A stretch of 64,000 nt of DNA from Aplectana chamaeleonis (lineage: Eukaryota > Nematoda > Chromadorea > Rhabditida > Cosmocercidae). The translations under genes and the position numbers were made by a program. The stretch spans positions 744,001 through 808,000 of the forward strand of contig JAPDOI010000287.1 in the NCBI GenBank assembly GCA_029168955.1, in the 5' to 3' direction. Shown piece by piece: positions 22,239-31,961 of this stretch. Position 1 is the stretch's first letter; each line of letters begins with the position of its first letter. Under the pieces are notes generated by a model. That model saw nothing but the letters and a program-made list of their open reading frames with translations, had not been told where the DNA came from and ran no database searches.

Positions 22239-23168
22239 CTATGTTATATTATTTATTGACCAATATGGTTTAATATTACCATTACGTTGGAATATTACAT
22301 CTGTATATTTAATAAAATGTTCTTTTATAGAAGTAAAGATGTTGTGTAGCGTTTGTGCTAAAGGTTTTATACTACTCCTACTGGCACCAGTAATGAATCT
22401 AAACTTAATTGGATGCTTATGTAATTTAGGTAACGCGTAAATCATTGGTAATCCACAATCTATGTCAAACTTCAAACAATTTTTGATACAGAAAAATTTA
22501 TGTTTTAAAATTATAGTTTGAACGTCTACATCTAAAAACGGTTGATATGTGTTATTCTCATTTCTATCTACAACCCAATCATTGTCCAGAATCCTTACTC
22601 CTAATTCCTTCATCAAAGTTAATATGTAATGTTTTTTGCATATAATTCCATAATTATTACTGGCCTTATCTAGAGGACGAAAAATGAAATTACTTTGGTA
22701 TTCTTTGATGATCCTATCATTTATTTTATAAATTTCACCTTTATCTTTAAGTTCACTCAATAAAGGTTTTATTTTAAATCTAAATTGCCTACTGAAATGT
22801 ATCTCCAAACTTTTATAATTATCTTCACTAAGCTTAAATTTAGAAACCAAGTATTTAATATAATTGTTAGTGGTCTCATCATAAATATTCTTGACATATT
22901 CTCTACTTACTATATTAGGCGCTCTAAATTTAGTACCTTTATAAAGTATGCTTCTAAACTGTACATTTTTAATAATATTAAGGTCTCCTGTGACTATGTG
23001 TTTATGATATGGATCTATAAACCTACTAAAGTCATTATTGTTCCTTTCGCAAACACATTCTTTATTGATTAATTCCTTTATAATGTCTTTACTAGCTGTT
23101 TTCAGCACTTTATTATAATTGAATACTTTACTAGAATACTGATCGTTATATGTGAAAATAATCCTCAC
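22239..23168 (-). pseudogene. N-terminal part of the Naiad-type reverse transcriptase
   Basis: 309 codons from a non-ATG start in this frame; the true coding sequence is continuous with the endonuclease upstream but out of frame. The CxC linker motif is C38-V-C40. A conserved FIDPYHKHIVTGDLNII stretch follows at about 50-66. FIFRPLDKASNNYGIICKK (about 161-179) and LPKLHKHPIKFRFITG (about 247-262) correspond to the early RT finger motifs. The last 30 residues (to WSINNIT) lie where the telomerase-like insertion in fingers is expected in this clade; that is inference. The frame ends at TAG near 22240, where the next frame takes over. Confidence 0.8.
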
Positions 23169-23173
23169 CTGTT

Positions 23174-24286
23174 TCAGGCGCTCTCTCTCTCTCTTTCGCT
23201 AATTAATTTCTTAATTTCGAAACTGTTAAAAATCTTACTTAAACTGATTTTATCACTTATCTGTTTAAAATATTCTATTTTGATGTGATGGTAATCGTTT
23301 TGTTTCCTTTTTTCCAATTTATCTTCTCCATGTCCATGGTGAAATTGAGTAAGCAGACAAAATGTGAGAAAGTTAACCTTATTACTGACATGTTTTAAAA
23401 AATTCTCCGACTGTGAGAGCTTTATAAGTTTATATACATCACTTTTTTTCAGGCCTTTAATTAGCCTAAACAGACCTATCGTATTTACATCATCTTCTCT
23501 CATATGTTTAATATGATCTAATATATCTACCAGCTTTACTTTACTGATTCTTTTGTTTTTGTTCTTCTTTACACCTCTGTTGCTCCTGTCTTTAACTATT
23601 TTGAGTGAAAAATAAGGATGTTTTGTTTTATGTAGAAGTGGATTTCCAATTTTCGAAATATTACCATATCCTTTGATATTGTCATTAAGACCAAAAGGAG
23701 AAGGTGTCATCAATAATTTGATCCGGAAATCCTCTTTTTCCAATAATAGTGAATTAGTAGTATTCTCATCAAGTGAATCCAAAATATGAACTTTAAGCTG
23801 TGACTTGCAACTATGGAAATGATTATATAATGTTGTACACCTTTTGTGATTATTGATAAAACCTATATGTTCTTTAATCCTCTCTCTTAACATACGTGTG
23901 GTCATTCCTACGTATTGTAAATTACATTTCTCACATTGTAAACAGTATATGACACCTTTTGTCCTACAATTAGAACCTCCTTTTTTTAAAGTGTTAATTT
24001 GCAATCCAGTGACCGTCGAGGTAACTGTATCTTGAAAGACAATAAGACTACAAATTGCACATTTATCTCCACATCTTGTTCCCTTTTGTTTATTACCGAA
24101 ATTTTGAAGCGTATAATTATTAGCTCCTGTCCTTTTCTTTGTATACTTATCACGATTAAAATACTGACTGGTTCCAGAGTGACTTGCTGAGTTTTTTGAC
24201 CAAAATCTAAGTAAGTGGGCGGCCAAACCCCCTACAGAGAGGAATCTCCCTAACGGGTTTGCCAGGGCTGCTGGCAGGGTTGTCAA
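23174..24286 (-). pseudogene. GIY-YIG endonuclease domain of Naiad-type element
   Basis: 370 codons. A cysteine cluster CGDKCAIC (residues 72-79) and C107 precede GVIYC (111-115, the GIY motif), then C118 and C121, YVGMTTR (125-131, the YIG motif), RERIKEH (134-140) and LYNHFHSC (153-160). These include the Cys/His residues expected of the Penelope-type CCHH finger. A glutamate in LLEKEDF (about 182-187) and PSPFGLND (195-202) fit the catalytic Glu region and the P-x-GLN signature. The last residues, ERERES, are encoded by the (AG)7 tract, and the frame stops at TGA immediately after. The first 30 or so residues are not conserved in any way I can see, so the start is uncertain. The domain would nick target DNA to prime reverse transcription. 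Confidence 0.85.
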
Positions 24287-25383
24287 TCCCTAAAGCTTTG
24301 ACTAGTACTTGGTAGCTCGAAAAACTGATCCCTCTTGACATTTTCCGCTTATATCTCCATCAGCACTATTCCCTATTTTTAGTGGGAGGTATGGCCCTCC
24401 AGTAATGTGTAAAGGAGTGGAGTGGGATCGTGTCTCAATCCCAAAAATATGTACCTGAAAAAAGGATGAAATTGGTGCTAGTGCGCACAGGGATTATAAA
24501 AGGAGCTAAAGAAAGAAAAGAAGGGAACCTAATTGAATGTGTAAAACTATATATTGTGCACTTATTTGATTAAAAGGAGCCTAAACTCTAACTAAATCTA
24601 CGTATTAACTGTACCTGTTTGATATGTTATTTGATATAGTACCTTAACAAATTAACCGCAAGAAAACATACAATAACTAGTTACGCGTATAACTTAGATC
24701 TAGTGAAATCGTCGACATATATAGGAAAATCACAGGCAGGTAACGTGTAGCTCCCCGCTCGAACAAGTCCGGGAGGAGCCAGCAACGGAGCGGTCCGACA
24801 CGGTGAAACCCACGAAATAAGTAGATTTCAACATGATGACAACCCGATGAGCTCTACTTCGACCAGCTCAAATCGAGAGGGAGAAACCACAGTTACAAAG
24901 TTAACGAGGAATAAATGAATAAGAAAAGGATGCATCTACTAGATGCTACACCTTTGGTGCGTACCACATTTCGTGATTGATGACTACGATCTTCGTGAAC
25001 AATGTGATTCATATCGAAGTTGAATATGCATGCCAACTATATCCTAAGTCTTGCTAAGGATCTCCAGTTGGAAAATCTGTGTATGAGTCATGTTAATGCG
25101 AGAAGTACTATGGAGAACGATAAAATCATACTATCATAAGTTGTAAATCACCATACATAATGACGAATGAAAAAAGAAATGATAACAAGAGAATCATTTT
25201 TTTCAAATGTTCAAAAATAGTTTTTCTTTCAATTAAACCCATTGCAATAAATTTGTTAGTGATTAAAAAAAAAGTCGATATCTTCATAACAGCAAGTACA
25301 TCCACCAAGTCCAATCAATACATTTTTGTTTATTCTGTTGAGAAAATGCCCATTAGGATTTTTAAAAGATGCAACTTACTTAG
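24287..25383. other. No gene recognised; repeat L inside
   Basis: AT-rich stretch between the Penelope-like element and the first visible exon of the neighbouring gene. It contains repeat L (24757-24885). A 96-codon plus-strand frame at 25160-25450 is lysine/isoleucine-rich and overlaps the candidate exon in another frame. I do not take it as a gene. Confidence 0.4.
24757..24885 (+). repeat. Dispersed repeat family L, copy 2
   Basis: Landmarks are GCTCGAACAAGTCCGGGAGG, GAGCGGTCCGACACGGTGAA, AACCCGATGAG and CTACTTCGACCAGCTCAAAT. Same order as at 3661-3785 (reverse) and 62565-62690. It lies about 470 bp upstream of the Penelope-like element's endonuclease frame. Confidence 0.55.
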
Positions 25384-27376
25384 TATTACACGGTCCCACA
25401 CCGATCAAAAACCACCGTATCCTCTTTTATTGATTATCTTACCGACCTAAATCATTACCAATATCATTCTGTGTCTACTTTAACAATGGATGAGGTGAGT
25501 TAATTTTTTCTATTCTTTCACATAGGTATAGCTATTTACACACATTTAAATAATCCAAGAATCACATGAAACTTAGTGTAAGCAAAGAACAAACATTGAG
25601 CGAAAATTTTAGGAGGATGATGGCGCGCGTTTTTTGAATGTGTTGCTTAAACAGAATTAACACCTAACCTGACGCGCAATCGCAGAATAAACATGAGGAT
25701 ACATGGAACCAGACGCACTATTTTCCTGAGCCAAAACATTGAATCAATAATCATAGCGCTGTTTATGACTTTTTGGATGTATTCGTTTATCACTATACTT
25801 ATAAATTTTTCGTTTATTTTTATTCAACACCAATGTATCCATCATTACCATGAGAAGAAAGGAAGAAAGGATGAGAAACCCTACGAATACTTAACCATAG
25901 TTGACTGCACTTTTTGTATAAGATTCAATTATTGTTGTTAAACTAACGAGGTTATGAAAAACATGTGAGACACGAAAATAAAGTGTAAGAAAAAGGACCC
26001 TCCAAACAAAATCAAAACTTTATAGTTTTTAATAGAATAGAATGGAGTGGTTCATCTAAGTTATGGTTCTTCGAAACGGCGAGGGGTCTTCGTGTCGCTA
26101 ACGCCCTATAATATGATCGTATGACCTTCTTTATGACTTGATTCAGTAATATAAGAGACCTCATCACTTATCCACTCACATGTTTGGACTAAAACAGGAA
26201 ACTATTTAAAAAGAATATTTATCATATGTTTATTTGGTTGAATTCAGCATGCTGGAATAGAAAAACCCAATGAGGACCAATCGGCTAGGCACCAAAAACA
26301 ACAAGAAGTAATAAATCGGCATGTTATGCAGAGTATATCAAAATAGTGAACATTCCCGATGCGGACAAGGAAGTGCCCAAGAAGTTAATGAAGAAATTTC
26401 TATCAGAAATTGTTAAGTAAGTGGAATCTTAATTTAAAATTATAATACAACTTTTAAATAAGTATAACTTGCAATCTATATACTATAATTATCTCACTTT
26501 AGCTACAAAAATGTATTGGATCCTTACCCTCTTACATGGCTTTCTCACACTGGACATCAGTTGGGAGTGTCATCTATTCGAGTGAGTTTTAAGATTGAAA
26601 ACTATTATTACATACCTCCTTTATATAAGAGTGAAGTAATCACTTAACTTTACAGGCCAAGATGTCGTATGCTTTTTGGGAACATTTTATTACGGAAGGA
26701 AAGACGAATCTTTCAGCTTATAATAAGCTGAACAAGGCAAACGTACGTTTAGTACGTGATCAAACTATCCTGTTGTCAGATGTAGAGAGCCTGAGGTATA
26801 TATTATGATTTTTTTTCTGATGCTGATACTTATCTAATATATTATAATAATCATAACGATATAAAGTCCAAATTTTAGTCTCTACCTTCGTCGCAAGATT
26901 CGCGATGCATTAATGGAAAAAAATTTTTTATCTCCTGAAATCAGTGTTCAGCGTGGTTATTTGGTAGTAAAGAATGAAGGTGACGTGTTCAAGGTAATGA
27001 ATTAGCAGTAACATGTTCAGTTAATATATATTATTTTATTGTAATATTATAGAGATATCATGCACCTGCATTGGCTTACATGTTAGGAATGCGTTATGAT
27101 GACTGGAAAGGAACAGCAATTTTCAATTTGTTATCATACACGGACAAGAAAAGACTGCAGGTAATAAGTACTATCTATAAACTATTTAATACAGTAAGGT
27201 TAAAGATATTTGAATTTTTTTTTCCAATTATAATTTTAACATTTCAGAATGGTGAATTGCTATGGGGTTCTCTTTCCTTGGACCGTTTATGTCCTACTTC
27301 AGCTAGGAAAAATGCCGTTCCCACTACAAGCTTAACAGAAGTTCATAATGTGCCATCCCCAGCTATCCAAAAAAGT
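25384..27376 (+). CDS. Unrecognised multi-exon gene (partial, one apparent frameshift)
   Basis: Exons joined by consistent phases: 26248-26416 (phase 2 end, gtaagt), 26503-26581 (gtgagt), 26656-26795, 26879-26993, 27053-27160 and 27248-27376 (gtgagt follows). Acceptors end TTTAG, TACAG, TTTTAG, TATAG and TTTCAG. A further upstream exon, 25384-25494 (phase 0 to 0, ending TMDE then gtgagt), is plausible but would leave a 753-bp intron. The peptide includes NIPDADKEVPKKLMKKFLSE, DPYPLTWLSHTGHQLG, SYAFWEHFITEGKTNLSAY, LYLRRKIRDALMEKNF, YHAPALAYMLGMRYDDWKG and GELLWGSLSLDRLCPTSARK. It looks soluble, with no membrane segment or signal peptide seen. Exon 26248-26416 hits TAG at 26344 after a run of four A, and a one-base change there would restore frame and the observed donor phase. 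I do not recognise the family. The start and the 3' end are missing. Confidence 0.7.
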
Positions 27377-27404
27377 GTGAGTATTAAATCAGTAAATTAA
27401 TCCC

Positions 27405-27585
27405 CAGACTCGCGTTGGGCGCCCAAAATAACCCCACAAATTTTTGGGCCAATCTGGAAAAAAAGAATTTCCAACACCCCGGGAATTCTCTTTGTACCCT
27501 CCCTTACCTTTTTGTGGAGTAATGAAAACACCCTTTTTGGAATACCACGGACATTTAGAAAATTTTGAGCACGGGTTATTCACGT
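27405..27585 (+). other. Coding-like segment rich in homopolymer runs
   Basis: Directly after the last supported exon is a stretch where almost every word contains runs of 3-7 identical bases (CCCC, TTTTT, AAAAAAA, GGG). One frame reads through as KKEFPTPREFSLYPPLPFCG, preceded by an in-frame TAA. It follows an AG (TCCCCAG) but would need a 28-bp intron, which is too short. It could be a decayed exon or a badly resolved consensus. Confidence 0.3.
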
Positions 27586-27689
27586 AGTGTTACAGACCTA
27601 AACGAAAACATAATTTTCCAAATCATCAGGGTTAGACAAATAGTCCCTTAGCACCACAGACTAATATTTTGCGTTCCTTATGGAGCTGA

Positions 27690-27793
27690 TATTTTGTGTT
27701 ACTTATTGTGCGTTGGCGCAAGCACTGTGCCGATATGTTATATTATGCGTGCGCCGAGTTTGCGCCAACAAACAATAAGGAACGCTAAGTATC
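27690..27793. mobile_element. Foldback element family P, copy 2
   Basis: The arms contain GCGTTGGCGCAAGCACTGTGCC and the inverse GCGCCGAGTTTGCGCCAAC, around the loop ATATGTTATATTATG. The outer arms (TTACTTATTG / CAATAAGGAA) differ from copy 1, while the central hairpin is shared with 16080-16218 and 59421-59553. Confidence 0.75.
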
Positions 27794-27939
27794 AATGCGA
27801 TCTGTGCTCACTGTATGTACCTCTTTCACCGTAAAGCATGTAGTGGCCCCCGAACTCTGTTTTTTTTTCTAAATTTACTCGGACAGCTCTTTGTACGCGC
27901 TGTTTTTTTTGTGTGCATCGAACTTTTCTGAACGTGTGT

Positions 27940-28745
27940 GACCAAACACATGAAAATGAATCCGATTTCCTGTATGGAAGGCACCGAGAACAGTTAGTTT
28001 TGACGAAAAAGCTATGTGTCCTCATCTTCTATAATGAAGAGGCAACGGAGAATGCAAGTGAAAATGTGAAATAAATAGTGCGCATGTAACGCTTAAAGGC
28101 AGTGGTCACGATGAAAAACGTTATCGAAAAACTTCAAAAATCAGCTTAGATCAAAAACACCTGAAAACTGTGAAGGTAGCGCGGTGAAAAACGGGCTAGA
28201 ATTAGAGTTTTTAGGGCCCGAAAAAGCCAGTTCGTGCACACGTGCACAGCGCCGACGAAGAAGATCGCAGTCTCATGCCGGGCAGTCAAAAATCATCGAC
28301 ATTCAGAGGAAGAATTAAATGCAAATATACCTAATAAAAACAGTTGAGCAATGAAAGAAAGCACTCCAGTCAATGTTATTGACTAGATGTGTACATAAAT
28401 TCGAAGGTCAGTTGCTTGAAATTCAATTTCAAGCCAGTTGATGTTCTTGATATTAAAGATCATCGATGCCGATGATGTGGAGTGGGCTCGTCCACCATCA
28501 AAGGACAAGAAAGTTCAGGCTTCGAATTTGGCCCAAAACAGTGGTTTTTTTGCGGCTTTTTATTATAGGTCCTACTGCTCGAGACCCAGAGAAGGGTTTT
28601 GGAGAGAAAAAGACGACAAGCATACTCGATCGCGACCACTGCCTTTAAACGACATCAAGCCTTTCTAGAGGAAATGAACTCCTTAATTGAATGCTGTTTA
28701 GCTTTGATATGGCCCGCCTCTACTGAAATGGACTGCATGCATATC
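27940..28745 (+). repeat. Dispersed repeat family N, copy 3, split by a MITE
   Basis: Left part: ACACATGAAAATGAATCCGA ... ATAATGAAGAGGC to 28092. Right part: from 28649, TTCTAGAGGAAATGAACTCC. In copies 1 and 2 these parts are contiguous. The 556 bp in between is a complete family C MITE. Confidence 0.6.
28093..28648 (-). mobile_element. MITE family C, copy 2 (TTAA-flanked)
   Basis: TTAA at 28093-28096 and 28645-28648 flank inverted termini AAGGCAGTGGTCACGATG and CGCGACCACTGCCTT. The interior is the reverse of 6898-7440, including the block GATGTGGAGTGGGCTCGTCC. No transposase. It is inserted in repeat N. Confidence 0.85.
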
Positions 28746-28830
28746 AGGGGTGTGCGTAAATGGAATTTCATATTTCGTAAATCGTAAAACGTAATTACGA
28801 CAAAACCACCGTAAATCGTATGCAGCAAAT
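28740..28830. repeat. CGTAAATCGTAA word array, copy 2
   Basis: Begins GGGGTGTGCGTAAATGG and continues with CGTAAATCG, CGTAAAACG and CGTAATTACG words, as at 15440 and 30403. Confidence 0.65.
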
Positions 28831-28960
28831 AATATTTATAACCACTAAAAATATTATTAGTATGGTGAAACAAGAGAAACTACCTACTGTCCACCGTTTC
28901 ACGTACTAAGTAGGTACATAATAGGTTGCGTTCAGTATTTGACAGCTAACCACTTTAAAG

Positions 28961-29460
28961 GATATGGTATACTTTGTCGCTGTCATCAGCGACAGGCATG
29001 AAATCTAGCACAACTCGCGGTGGGACCCGCATCGGAGCAGCGGCATCGGTTGCACCGACCGGCGACTGGTCGCCAAGCGTCAACTTGACGCGGCGCCAAA
29101 AATATTTACAAACATTATTGTTGTCGCTTGCTGGCAGTGACACGGAGTCGTCGCGGCATCAAAACACTCTGCGGTGCTCCCTCGTCGCCCTTCATGCCGC
29201 GTCGGTCGCAGTCGTCGTTGAATCTAATCGATATTGCATCACCCACCACTGCTCGTAGCTGCAAGCAACGCCGCGACTTCAAAGCTGCCGACCCCTTATC
29301 GCGCGTGAGCCTCAGCGACGTGTCGCGGAGGGCTGACGCTGCAAATGTGCCGAAGCCTGCCGCTGTCGCTCTGTAGCGCAGTGCGAATGCGACAGGTTTA
29401 AAGGGCGGGAGCTCGGTGTGCAGAGCGACTCGACCGTGTTTTGTGAAAGTATACCATATC
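28961..29460. mobile_element. GC-rich element with perfect 15-bp terminal inverted repeats
   Basis: GATATGGTATACTTT (28961-28975) and AAAGTATACCATATC (29446-29460) are exact inverted copies 500 bp apart. The interior is GC-rich with many GTCGC words, unlike both flanks. Long frames on both strands (up to 157 codons) reflect GC content; none shows a transposase motif. Target-site duplication is not evident. Confidence 0.7.
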
Positions 29461-29598
29461 TCTAGTGGCACCGTCTTACGTTTACGTCTCTGCTTTCCCT
29501 TACCACTCATTCCACATCTTCCCAGATCTTGTGAAGCCCGTCTGTCCGATTCAGCTGTCCGCGTATCTGCTGGGCAACAGAGACCCAATTTTTCTATT

Positions 29599-29715
29599 AA
29601 TGCCCAGGGATGTGCGGCAATCGCCGCTTGCCGTTGGTCGCTTGCCGGCCATTTTTAGGCTTTTTTGTCGATTGCCGAAATTTTTGTTATTTTTCCGTGA
29701 AAACTCGGCAAAGCA
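29599..29715. repeat. TTGCCG/CGGCAA word array
   Basis: GGGATGTGCGGCAATCGCCG followed by CTTGCCG, GATTGCCGA and CTCGGCAAA words. The opening GGGNTGTGCG resembles the start of the CGTAAATCG arrays. Confidence 0.55.
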
Positions 29716-30402
29716 TTTAAAGGAAACGTCGCCTATGCTCGCGGCCATGTAGGCACTAGGGGTAATCCGATTATCCACTGCTCGCTTAACCGATATCCGG
29801 GGTTTTGGCTTATCTGGGTGGTAGTAAATGGGTTTTAAAACTCGAGTTGACTCGCAGTAAGTTTGCGGTAAGCTGCAGCTAAACGCGGTCTGACAGAGGA
29901 ATTGGAAATAGTGTGTGAGTGAGGAAAAAGATGGATAGCCTTTGAAGAAGCCCTCCTGAGGACGTTTCAGAAAGGTATCCATCTTTTTCTTTATTCGTAT
30001 ACTATATCCATTTTCACTGTCAGCTCGCGTTTATCTTACAGTAGATAGTCCAACTCCAGTGTGCAGCTTAGTTTCTGTTCCAGGGTTTCGACAGATTTGT
30101 GACACAGAAGCATTTGTGCAACACACGTGAGTAGGGACTGCCCACGTTTGAGAAAGTATGCCGCAGCAGTGCCAGGCAAGTACCGCGACCCTCGACTTGC
30201 CGCGACAGTTCCACGGTAGTACCGCAGCAGCTCCGTGATGATTACTGGGTCGTGGACATTCTGTTGCAGTGTTTTACAATTAGAGGTCGACAACGCTGCG
30301 TGCTGGTCCCATCTCCTGACCAAAAACATTAGTATACGCAAAGTGGGATTAGAGCAGGTTATTTGGGGATATCTTGCGATTTACTTCCATTGCACGTATT
30401 TT
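29716..30402. other. No gene recognised
   Basis: Overlapping frames on both strands (29551-29982 minus, 30036-30341 minus) are not protein-like. About 30140-30240 has repeated GCCGCG and GCAGCAG words. Confidence 0.4.
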
Positions 30403-30545
30403 TATTTGCGAAAAATTACGATTTGCGGTCGAAAATGTCGTAAATCGTAAACCGTAATTACGAGACCAAAAACACCGTAAATCGTGAAATCGTAAATCGT
30501 GAATCTTAATTGCGCATCTTAATTAATCTTAATTAATCGTGAACC
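30403..30545. repeat. CGTAAATCGTAA word array, copy 3
   Basis: AAAATTACGATTTGCGG, then CGTAAATCGTAAACCG, CGTAATTACG and CTTAATTAATCTTAATTAAT words. Same word family as 15440 and 28740. Confidence 0.7.
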
Positions 30546-30716
30546 CTGATGCATATGTACGTATTTCCATTTTAACATTTCCCATTAAATTGGAGCGTAT
30601 GTTACTGATAGTCCCAAGAAGTGGGAGAAAACATCGGAGAAAACTATCATCTCCTAAAAAACTTCGTTTGGCAGAGCAGCAAAGAGTCTATCTTCTCCTA
30701 CTCAGACAAGCCCAAG

Positions 30717-30920
30717 GACGATCCGCGGCGCTTTTGCAGGATCGTCCGCGGCCGACGACCGGACGATCCTTCACCGAAGCCGCGGATGCGCCGGCAATGC
30801 GCCGCGGACCATCTTGCCAGCGCCGCGGATCGTCCTGTAGGCGCCGCGGATCGTCCTGCAGGCGCCGCGAATCCTCCTGACAGCCGCCGTGGACCGTCCT
30901 GAGAGCCGCCGCGGACAGTC
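30717..30920. repeat. GC-rich array, about 21-bp units
   Basis: Units of the type GCGCCGCGGATCGTCCTGTAG are repeated about six times, with looser copies at the left. A looser version lies at 32505-32615. It explains the arginine/alanine-rich frames on both strands. Confidence 0.75.
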
Positions 30921-30940
30921 CTTTTGAATATTGTTATCCA

Positions 30941-31118
30941 GCCCACCCCAACCGACTCATTGGCCGTGGGACAGATTTTGGCATTGGAGTACGCTTTTCG
31001 CGCTAGCATTCCATACTCCTCAGAAAGCCTCAATATCACAATTTTGCAGGATTTCTCCATCGTAAGAGCTAATTTCAAGAGTAGAACAGCTCGACTAACA
31101 TGCATAACTGGTTTCGAT
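30941..31118 (-). pseudogene. Unrecognised coding-like segment X, copy 1
   Basis: Aligns without gaps to 31418-31595 in inverse orientation, about 80% identical by eye. The minus-strand frame reads EKSCKIVILRLSEEYGMLAR then NAKICPTANESVGVGW. The paired copy keeps IVIL-LSEE---LAR-A--NA-IC-TANES-GVG, with conservative K/R and V/I changes, which suggests past coding. The opposite strand is also open in both copies, so the coding strand is an inference. No family recognised. Confidence 0.45.
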
Positions 31119-31417
31119 AGTTTAGCTGTACAACTGTGACATGTATCGCTGAAGTATTGTGAAAATATTATATTTTATTGCAGTCTTTTAGACATCGGTG
31201 ATGTTTCATTATGATTATGAACAAATGATTAATGTATGATCATGAGCTTTAAATTCTCGAAATCGAGAGCTCATATTTTATGACTCTTAAGCAACAACTT
31301 TGTAATATTAGTTTAGACTGAAGACCTGTAACACATAGTTATTGCACAATCAGTTGTTTGTGTTACCATGGGCATGCATTGCAATATGCCATAAACTGAA
31401 CAAGTCTACGAATGCAC

Positions 31418-31595
31418 ATCGAAACCAGTTCTACATGTAAATTGAGCTGTTCTACCTCTGAAAATAAGTCGTACGGTAGAGCAACCCTGCGAAATTGTGA
31501 TACTGATGCTTTCTGAGGAGATAAGAACGCTAGCGCGAAGAGCGTGCAACAATGCCGAAATCTGTCTCACGGCCAATGAGTCGATTGGGGTGGGC
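31418..31595 (+). pseudogene. Unrecognised coding-like segment X, copy 2
   Basis: Inverse partner of 30941-31118, same length (178 bp). The plus-strand frame reads EIVILMLSEEIRTLARRACN and NAEICLTANESIGVG. A TGA precedes AVLPLK, where copy 1 has CGA. Homology ends at GTGGGC in both copies, which could be a donor or a recombination boundary. About 300 bp of AT-rich DNA separates the two head-to-head copies. Confidence 0.45.
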
Positions 31596-31919
31596 GAACT
31601 GACTGTTTCCATCTAATTGGGAGTGGTGCTCTACTAGAATATCCCACTCGATGGAAACAGAGTTCATGTACTGTGCTTCTCTGCGTCAAATTCCACTCCT
31701 CTGCGTCAAATTCCCCTCCGCAATTGCGTATTGAGACGCTTCGCGGCCGCACGCGCTCGAGCCGGACGATATTCCGGCGCCGTAGCCGATAAGCTGATTG
31801 TAGGTGTTTTTTTTTCATTTTCTTCAATTTTCTTGGCTTCTGTGACCAAACCCGTCCTTCTGTGTTTCTTCATATATTAAAGTATTATATCTACATGCAC
31901 ACCAATTGTATCCTTCCAG

Positions 31920-31961
31920 ATAGCTCCGCAACAACTTTTAGGGGAGAAAAAATTCACGGTG
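31920..31961 (+). pseudogene. Candidate 42-nt exon Y, copy 1
   Basis: Bounded by TATCCTTCCAG and GTAGGT. 14 codons reading IAPQQLLGEKKFTV. Its inverse partner at 32240-32281 keeps the length, the frame and the splice-like borders. Longer flanking homology (about 180 bp arms) includes the presumed intron. Confidence 0.35.

Larger units (their letters stand above)
21202..24286 (-). mobile_element. Penelope-like retroelement, permuted EN-RT order (Naiad-type)
   Basis: Reading on the minus strand, a GIY-YIG endonuclease frame (24286-23174) precedes a reverse transcriptase split over two frames (23168-22239 and 22230-21346). A short region with a CVC (CxC) motif lies between EN and RT. In canonical Penelope, Neptune or Nematis elements the endonuclease follows the RT. 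The N-terminal EN plus CxC linker is the organisation described for the Naiad/Chlamys clade. The three frames differ, which implies two frameshifts: one at an (AG)7 tract (about 23180-23195), one near 22245. The DNA is strikingly AT-rich compared with most of the window. The 5' boundary beyond 24286 is not defined, and the 3' side ends at or beyond a hairpin. Confidence 0.85.

Noticed and set aside
29115..29588. 157-codon minus-strand and 94-codon plus-strand frames
   Set aside because: They lie within a GC-rich TIR element; open frames on both strands and no protein-family feature.
30539..31105. 113- and 135-codon frames with RRGSS or GRSAAPTG repeats
   Set aside because: The repetitive part is the 21-bp GC array. 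Only the LSEE...TANES segment was kept, as segment X.
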